DNA of 64,000 bases from contig NZ_CP036170.1 of assembly GCF_004295125.1 (NCBI RefSeq), positions 2,041,501-2,105,500 of the forward strand, written 5' to 3'. Below are positions 59,022 to 64,000 of this stretch, piece by piece (the first letter of the stretch is position 1; every line of letters starts with the position of its first letter). The stretch is from [Clostridium] scindens ATCC 35704. Its GTDB lineage: Bacteria; Bacillota; Clostridia; Lachnospirales; Lachnospiraceae. The position numbers were made by a program, and so were the translations under genes. Below the pieces are notes generated by a model, which ran no database searches, was not told where the DNA came from, and was given only the letters and a program-made list of their open reading frames with translations.

Positions 59022-60434
59022 ATGAGTACATTATCACACAAAGCGGCAAGAGGCGCGTATGGAACCGCGATCGACATGGTGCTAAGGCACATGAATAAGG
59101 ACAGGGAAAAAGGAATGCTTCAACTGGTGGATCTGACAGAACGCTATATGGGCAGCCATTTTGACAGCAAGAATTATGAGGCTGCGAGGTGTATGATAAA
59201 GGATCCTGAGAGTAAATGGATGAAGTATATCAACCGTCTGCTGGACGAGGTGGATCCCTATGTCATCCGCCAGTCGGCCCTGAATCTTGGCTATGAAGCA
59301 GGACTTTATGGGACCAAGACCATACGGGAGATGAGAAAAAAGTATGACTGCAATATCCCTTGGCTGATTCTGATGGACCCCACCAGCGCCTGCAATCTGC
59401 ATTGCACCGGATGCTGGGCAGCAGAATATGGCAACAGGCTGAATCTTACGTTCGATGAATTGGACGGAATCATTACCCAGGGCAAAGAACTGGGGATTTA
59501 TTTCTATATGTATACCGGCGGAGAGCCGCTGGTACGTAAGGCCGATATTATAAAACTATGCGAGAAGCATAATGACTGTGCCTTCCATGCATTTACCAAT
59601 GGGACGCTGGTAGACGAGGCGTTTTGCGAGGATATGAGAAGAGTGGGGAATCTTTCCTTGTCTATCAGTCTGGAAGGCTTTGAAGAGGTCAATGATTTTC
59701 GCAGAGGGAACGGGGTATTTGACAAGGTAATGCATGCCATGGATCTGCTAAAGCAGTCCGGGCAGATATTCGGGACATCCATCTGCTATACGAGCAAGAA
59801 TATTGATACGGTGACTTCGGATGAATTCCTGGATCTGATTATAGAAAAAGGCTGCCGGTTTACCTGGTATTTCCACTATATGCCGGTGGGAAACGATGCG
59901 GCGCCGGAACTTCTGCCAACGAAGGAGCAGAGGGAGTACATGTACCACAGGATACGGGAAATCCGGGCAATGGAAGGCGGTAAGCCGATCTATGCCATGG
60001 ATTTCCAGAATGATGGTGAGTTTGTAGGCGGCTGCATTGCAGGCGGACGGAACTATTGTCATATCAATCCCAACGGCGATGTAGAACCGTGTGTATTCAT
60101 CCATTATTCCAGCGCGAATATCAGGGAAGTCTCTCTGCTGGATGCGCTCAGGCAGCCCTTGTTTATGGCATACAGGGATAATCAGCCATTCAACGGCAAT
60201 CATCTGCGGCCATGCCCGATGCTTGAGAATCCGGAGATCCTGATGCGTATGGTAAAGGAGACAGGCGCAAAGTCTACGGACCTTAAGTCGCCTGAGACGG
60301 TGGAGCATCTGTGCGGCAAATGTCATGAGTATGCCGAGAACTGGAAGGAAACCGCCGAGAAGATATGGGAAGAGAATCCTCATCATAAGATGAATTATGA
60401 AAATTATAAGCAGAGCCATAAGTCGGCAAGCTGA
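59022..60434 (+). CDS. Radical SAM/SPASM domain enzyme
   Basis: A 470-residue protein. The radical SAM cluster motif CNLHCTGC lies near residues 129-136, followed by YTGGEPLVR and SISLEGF. A C-terminal SPASM-like cysteine set is seen: GGCIAGGRNYCHINPNGDVEPC and later CPML and CGKCHEYA. The target is unknown; its neighbour is a lipid-flippase-like protein, so a lipid-headgroup or peptide modification is possible. ATG 59022 follows AAGGAGGAAGC. Confidence 0.87.
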   Translation: MSTLSHKAARGAYGTAIDMVLRHMNKDREKGMLQLVDLTERYMGSHFDSKNYEAARCMIKDPESKWMKYINRLLDEVDPYVIRQSALNLGYEAGLYGTKTIREMRKKYDCNIPWLILMDPTSACNLHCTGCWAAEYGNRLNLTFDELDGIITQGKELGIYFYMYTGGEPLVRKADIIKLCEKHNDCAFHAFTNGTLVDEAFCEDMRRVGNLSLSISLEGFEEVNDFRRGNGVFDKVMHAMDLLKQSGQIFGTSICYTSKNIDTVTSDEFLDLIIEKGCRFTWYFHYMPVGNDAAPELLPTKEQREYMYHRIREIRAMEGGKPIYAMDFQNDGEFVGGCIAGGRNYCHINPNGDVEPCVFIHYSSANIREVSLLDALRQPLFMAYRDNQPFNGNHLRPCPMLENPEILMRMVKETGAKSTDLKSPETVEHLCGKCHEYAENWKETAEKIWEENPHHKMNYENYKQSHKSAS

Positions 60435-60437
60435 CCT

Positions 60438-60564
60438 TTCTTATATCATAGGGAACTCCGTTCCCTATGATATAAGAACCATCCGGGGGATGCGCACTCC
60501 GGCGTAAGCCGAAATTGTCGCAGGCGGCCGCCGGAGGCGCGAGAATGTGCAGAGCACATTCTTT
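60438..60564 (+). repeat. Cluster of three strong hairpins between the radical SAM gene and the next gene
   Basis: A perfect 19-bp stem pairs 60438-60456 with 60460-60478 (loop TCC). CTCCGGCG (60497-60504) pairs with CGCCGGAG (60529-60536), extended by GCGC with one bulged A. AGAATGTGC (60542-60550) pairs with GCACATTCT (60554-60562), followed by a short TTTG. The last resembles the terminator at 31920. Confidence 0.75.
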
Positions 60565-60590
60565 GTTCTGCGAGGAAAGAAGGAATCCCC

Positions 60591-61586
60591 TTGAAGAAAA
60601 ATAACTGGTGGAAAATCATATTCATTGTAATAGTCCTCATCATCCTCTGTCTGTTATTTGGAGATTCCTTCTTTTCTATACAAAAGGAAATATCGGATAC
60701 GGCAGGGCAGACAATACTTGGAATCTGCCTTTGCGGCGTATTCTATAACCTATCGGAGGGACTAGTATATGTCTGGCTTGCCAGGAGACATCAGAATGAT
60801 TTTCATTACAGGGATGGCATCGCCTGCTCTTACTATACTGCGTTTTACCGTACGGTTACCCTTGGAAGCGGGACGGCGGCAGCGACAGTATATTTTTTAT
60901 ATAAGAAAGGGATCCAGGTGCCGGAAGGGGTTGCCATCTGTGCAGTCCAATATGTATTGCAGAGGATTGCGGTGGCTGTGTTTGGAGGGGCAGGATTCCT
61001 TTTCTGTGGCCCCTATATGAACCGTTGGTTTGGAGAATACCGCATGGAACTGATTCTGGGCTATGGCCTGACTGCCGTCATCTGTCTGGTCCTGATACTG
61101 GCCTGCGTATCCGAACGGTTCCACCGTACGCTGGCATGGCTGGGAAGAAAAGCAGACAGAAAGCACAAATATGAAGATAAGATTATGCAGATGGAAGGCA
61201 AAGGCATGCTTCTAAGGCAGGAGACGGCGAACCTTATGAAGGACAGGAGGGATATAATCCTGGTACTGCTGATGGAACTGGTAAAACTGGGCTGCTGGTA
61301 CGTGATTCCGTATATGATCCTGCACCCTGCGGGATCGGGAATTTTTGAGACGGCCTGCGTCACTTCGCTAATATTGATGCTGGCGGGCATTATTCCCGCG
61401 CCTGGCGGGCTTGGCAGCACGGAGGGAGTGTTCATACTGCTGTTTTCCAGGATCGCGGGAGGCATCGAGGCGGCTTCCGCCATGCTGCTCTACCGGTTTG
61501 CAACCTATATGGTTCCTTGTGCGCTTGGTGGCATCTGTGTTATAATATTCCACAAATACTGGAAGGCAAATGGTGACAAAGGGTGA
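60591..61586 (+). CDS. Lysylphosphatidylglycerol synthase TM-region/flippase-like protein
   Basis: A 331-residue membrane protein with eight or so segments, matching the UPF0104/MprF N-terminal flippase-like family: FYRTVTLGSGTAAATVYFLYK and the late IIPAPGGLGSTEG motif are typical. No synthase domain is attached. TTG start at 60591 with AAGGA a few bases upstream. It is 4 bases before the TetR gene and probably works with the radical SAM gene before it. Confidence 0.82.
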   Translation: MKKNNWWKIIFIVIVLIILCLLFGDSFFSIQKEISDTAGQTILGICLCGVFYNLSEGLVYVWLARRHQNDFHYRDGIACSYYTAFYRTVTLGSGTAAATVYFLYKKGIQVPEGVAICAVQYVLQRIAVAVFGGAGFLFCGPYMNRWFGEYRMELILGYGLTAVICLVLILACVSERFHRTLAWLGRKADRKHKYEDKIMQMEGKGMLLRQETANLMKDRRDIILVLLMELVKLGCWYVIPYMILHPAGSGIFETACVTSLILMLAGIIPAPGGLGSTEGVFILLFSRIAGGIEAASAMLLYRFATYMVPCALGGICVIIFHKYWKANGDKG

Positions 61587-61590
61587 TTGA

Positions 61591-62178
61591 ATGGAACGTA
61601 GAAGCGAAAAGACAAAGGCTTTGCTGGGCGAGGAATTTAAAGAACTGGTGGTGGAAAAGTCTTTTGAAAAAATAACAATTAAGATGATTACGGATGCGGC
61701 AGGGGTCATCCGGCCTACTTTTTATAATTATTTTCAAGATAAATATGAGGTCATGGAATGGCTGTTATGGGAAGACGTCTTTCAAAGCGTGACAGAACTT
61801 ATTTCCATGGATATGGCGCTGGAAGCAATGAAGATGCTGTTCCGCAAGATGGGAGCGGACAAGGCGTATTATAGAAAAGTCTTTGAAGTAGAGGGACAGA
61901 ATTCTTTTGAAGAGATGCTGTATCAGAGGATCTACGACGTGGCCCGGAAACTGATAGAGAAGCATCCTCTGAAAGTGGAAGAGGACGCGCCCATCATTAG
62001 CGAGGAGATATTCTTAAGATTCCAGTCCATCACTTTGGTAAATGGGATCAAATACTGGCTGCTGTATGAAACGGATGAGATATCCGCGGATACGGCGCTT
62101 AAGTTTTATGAATTTCTGATGTCCCATTCGCTGTTGGAGATTATCGATGACGATATATTAGGCAGGGTTATTAATTAG
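61591..62178 (+). CDS. TetR/AcrR family regulator
   Basis: A 195-residue regulator: N-terminal helix-turn-helix (FEKITIKMITDAAGVIRPTFYNYF, in parts) and a helical ligand-binding domain, resembling the DhaS-type TetR group. It is the last gene of the radical SAM/flippase operon and probably represses it. Confidence 0.9.
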   Translation: MERRSEKTKALLGEEFKELVVEKSFEKITIKMITDAAGVIRPTFYNYFQDKYEVMEWLLWEDVFQSVTELISMDMALEAMKMLFRKMGADKAYYRKVFEVEGQNSFEEMLYQRIYDVARKLIEKHPLKVEEDAPIISEEIFLRFQSITLVNGIKYWLLYETDEISADTALKFYEFLMSHSLLEIIDDDILGRVIN

Positions 62179-62201
62179 GATCATAATTTCTAATTAATGC
62201 C

Positions 62202-62230
62202 TTGTTTTTTTATGTCCCCAATGGTATGAT
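62202..62230 (+). promoter_or_regulatory. Promoter of the FAD protein gene
   Basis: TTGTTT (62202-62207), 17-base spacer, TATGAT (62225-62230). Confidence 0.65.
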
Positions 62231-62276
62231 AGTCGAAGTGTAAAAAGCCCTGAAACATTAGGAGAGAAGTGATAGC

Positions 62277-63668
62277 ATGAATCTGTATGACGTAATTATT
62301 ATAGGCGCGGGTCCCTCCGGGATTTTCTGCGCATATGAATTGATGAGACAAAAACCGGATCTGAAGGTTTTAATGATTGAAAAGGGACGTTCGATCGAGA
62401 AGAGACAGTGCCCGAAGAGAAAGACTAAGACTTGCGTGGGCTGCCAGCCCTGCTCTATTACTACGGGATTTGCCGGAGCCGGAGCATTTTCGGATGGTAA
62501 ATTATCCCTCTCCCCGGACGTGGGAGGAACGCTTCCTGAGATTTTGGGATATGAGAGGGCAGCAGAACTGATCCACGAAGCAGATAACATCTATCTGAAG
62601 TTCGGAGCAGATCAGAAGGTCTATGGAATCGAGGATTATGAGGCCATTGAGAATATTCGCGCCAAGGCAATCCGCGCGAACCTGAAGCTGATTGAATGTC
62701 CAATCCGCCATCTTGGAACCGAGGAAGGATATAAGATCTATACCAGGCTTCAGGAGCATCTGGAATCCTGCGGCGTTGAGATCAGATTCATGACCATGGT
62801 CAAGGATATTATCGTGGAAGACGGCGCTGCAACAGGAGTCGTGACGGATAAGGGCGAAGAATTCTATGCGCCGGAGATTGTGGCGGGAATCGGAAGAGAG
62901 GGTTCAGAGTGGTTCTCTCATATCTGCAAGGAGCATGAGATCGAGACGCGCAACGGCACGGTAGATGTAGGCGTACGTGTGGAAGTCCGGGATGAGATCA
63001 TGAAGGAACTCAATGAGAAGCTTTACGAGGCGAAGCTGGTATATTATACGCCGACGTTTGACGATAAAGTCCGCGTGTTCTGCACCAACCCGTCAGGGGA
63101 AGTGGCAACGGAGTATTACGATGACGGCCTGGCAGTGGTAAACGGCCATGCTTATAAATCCAAGGATATGAAGACAAATAATACCAACTTTGCGCTGCTG
63201 GTTTCCAAGAATTTTACGGAGCCGTTCAAATCACCCATTGAATATGGCAAGCAGATCGCGCAGCTTGGAAATATGCTGTGCGATGGCAAGATACTTCTGC
63301 AGCGCTATGGGGATTTCCGGCGGGGCAGGCGTACTACCGAGGAACGACTGAACCGCAACAACATCGTGCCGACGCTGAAAGACGCTGTTCCGGGAGATCT
63401 GTCGTTGGTATTCCCGCACCGGATCATGGTAGCCATTGATGAGATGATCCAGGCGCTTGACAAAGTGACCCCGGGTATCGCTTCCGATGAGACGCTTTTG
63501 TATGGCGTGGAAGTGAAGTTCTATTCCAATAAAGTGGTCGTGAATCAGGATTTTGAGACCAGCGTAAAAGGTCTTCGGGCAATGGGCGACGGCGCTTCCA
63601 TCACCAGAGGGCTTCAGCAGGCATCCGCCAATGGCATAAGTGTTGCAAGAAGCATATTAGCGAAGTAG
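62277..63668 (+). CDS. NAD(P)/FAD-dependent oxidoreductase
   Basis: A 463-residue flavoprotein with the dinucleotide-binding GAGPSGIFCAYEL motif, a cysteine-rich segment (CPKRKTKTCVGCQPC, residues 42-56) and a C-terminal FAD motif RAMGDGASITRGL. The family is annotated as FAD-dependent dehydrogenase related to electron-transfer flavoprotein reductases; the precise substrate is unknown. The four cysteines may bind zinc or a cluster. Confidence 0.82.
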   Translation: MNLYDVIIIGAGPSGIFCAYELMRQKPDLKVLMIEKGRSIEKRQCPKRKTKTCVGCQPCSITTGFAGAGAFSDGKLSLSPDVGGTLPEILGYERAAELIHEADNIYLKFGADQKVYGIEDYEAIENIRAKAIRANLKLIECPIRHLGTEEGYKIYTRLQEHLESCGVEIRFMTMVKDIIVEDGAATGVVTDKGEEFYAPEIVAGIGREGSEWFSHICKEHEIETRNGTVDVGVRVEVRDEIMKELNEKLYEAKLVYYTPTFDDKVRVFCTNPSGEVATEYYDDGLAVVNGHAYKSKDMKTNNTNFALLVSKNFTEPFKSPIEYGKQIAQLGNMLCDGKILLQRYGDFRRGRRTTEERLNRNNIVPTLKDAVPGDLSLVFPHRIMVAIDEMIQALDKVTPGIASDETLLYGVEVKFYSNKVVVNQDFETSVKGLRAMGDGASITRGLQQASANGISVARSILAK

Positions 63669-63697
63669 AGACAGGTAAGAATAGAAAAGGGGGCATA

Positions 63698-63898
63698 ATG
63701 CTTCTGATAATGTTATGGCCCCTTTTGACGTTATTTTTTTACATTTGGGTTGTATATAGAGTAAAAAAAATATATAATAGTAAAGATGTGAATGCTGATA
63801 GTGCAAAAAAATCGGTAAATATGGCAAATGATTTGAAGGAGAAGTATTGCTATGGGAAAATATTTTGGAACGGACGGATTCCGCGGGGAAGCCAATGA
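63698..63898 (+). CDS. Possible small membrane protein overlapping glmM
   Basis: A 66-residue frame with AAAAGGGGG before its ATG and a membrane segment at residues 3-20 ([18 protein letters not shown]). Its last 16 codons overlap the start of glmM in another frame. A real gene is plausible because of the ribosome site and hydrophobic profile, but it has no known relatives that I recognise. Confidence 0.45.
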   Translation: MLLIMLWPLLTLFFYIWVVYRVKKIYNSKDVNADSAKKSVNMANDLKEKYCYGKIFWNGRIPRGSQ

Positions 63899-64000
63899 GG
63901 TATTGACGGTTGAACATGCATTCAAAGTGGGAAGGTTTCTTGGATGGTATTATGGCCAGGATCATAAGGCCAAGGTCGTGATCGGAAAGGATACCAGAAG
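63852..64000 (+). CDS. glmM: Phosphoglucosamine mutase (5' part, cut by window edge)
   Basis: The first 49 codons encode [19 protein letters not shown], then KVVIGKDTR, exactly the N-terminus of GlmM, which converts glucosamine-6-phosphate to glucosamine-1-phosphate for cell-wall synthesis. The active-site serine would lie beyond the window. AAGGAG precedes the ATG. Confidence 0.93.
   Translation, partial: MGKYFGTDGFRGEANEVLTVEHAFKVGRFLGWYYGQDHKAKVVIGKDTR

Noticed and set aside
1-64000. CRISPR arrays, tRNA or rRNA genes
   Set aside because: No regularly spaced repeats, cloverleaf-like segments or rRNA signatures were noticed in either strand.

Overview
The window reads as a low-to-mid GC Firmicute chromosome, most likely a gut Lachnospiraceae (Clostridium scindens/Dorea-like). 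This is an inference from strong AGGAGG-type ribosome sites, TTGACA/TATAAT promoters with 17-nt spacers, a TPP-riboswitch thi operon, DUF2975/XRE pairs, PurO-type purine genes and an Lsa-like ABC-F gene. No rRNA, tRNA or CRISPR array was seen.

Region 1 (1-21.2 kb) is the late half of an HK97-type siphovirus prophage, all on the plus strand: terminase large subunit (cut by the window), portal, ClpP-like protease, capsid, connector genes, tail tube, a gpG/gpGT chaperone pair with a -1 slippery site, tape measure, Dit, tail-lysin-like protein, upper baseplate-like protein, Mtd_N-like protein and a C-type-lectin-like receptor-binding protein. The receptor-binding gene is the target of a complete diversity-generating retroelement (DGR): variable repeat VR 15101-15213, template repeat TR 15443-15555, reverse transcriptase 15695-16993. 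All 16 VR/TR differences lie at TR adenines. Lysis genes (XkdX, membrane/holin genes, NlpC/P60-like endolysin, an SH3-like protein) follow, then a bidirectional terminator and a reverse-strand hicAB module with a repeat-operator promoter. No integrase is present, so the other prophage end lies left of the window.

Region 2 (21.3-26 kb) is a scar zone: an unidentified element fragment and broken GNAT, histidine-phosphatase, Nudix and DUF3795-like genes, between intact GNAT genes and a QueG-like Fe-S protein.

Region 3 (26-36 kb) holds bioB, degV, a LytTR plus toastrack-type envelope pair, a flavin disulfide oxidoreductase, a DUF2975/XRE pair behind a 49-bp palindrome with a Fur-box-like core, a DUF2089/SHOCT-like operon, a VanZ-like gene, an IS91-like element and a GreA-family gene.

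Region 4 (36.5-41 kb) is a thiamine salvage operon (TPP riboswitch, thiM, thiE, HAD phosphatase, thiD, cytX). Region 5 (41-54.2 kb) has a membrane-anchored XRE regulator with an Asp-box lipoprotein, an Lsa-like ABC-F gene behind a candidate attenuator, rarA under a LexA-like box, an MGMT-family gene, a two-component system with an ABC transporter, DUF3841 and an acyltransferase. Region 6 (54.4-64 kb) has a lipoprotein, split purine-closing enzymes (PurO plus standalone AICAR transformylase), a 410-bp foldback region, mntP, a radical SAM/SPASM gene, a flippase-like membrane protein, a TetR regulator, an FAD protein and the start of glmM.
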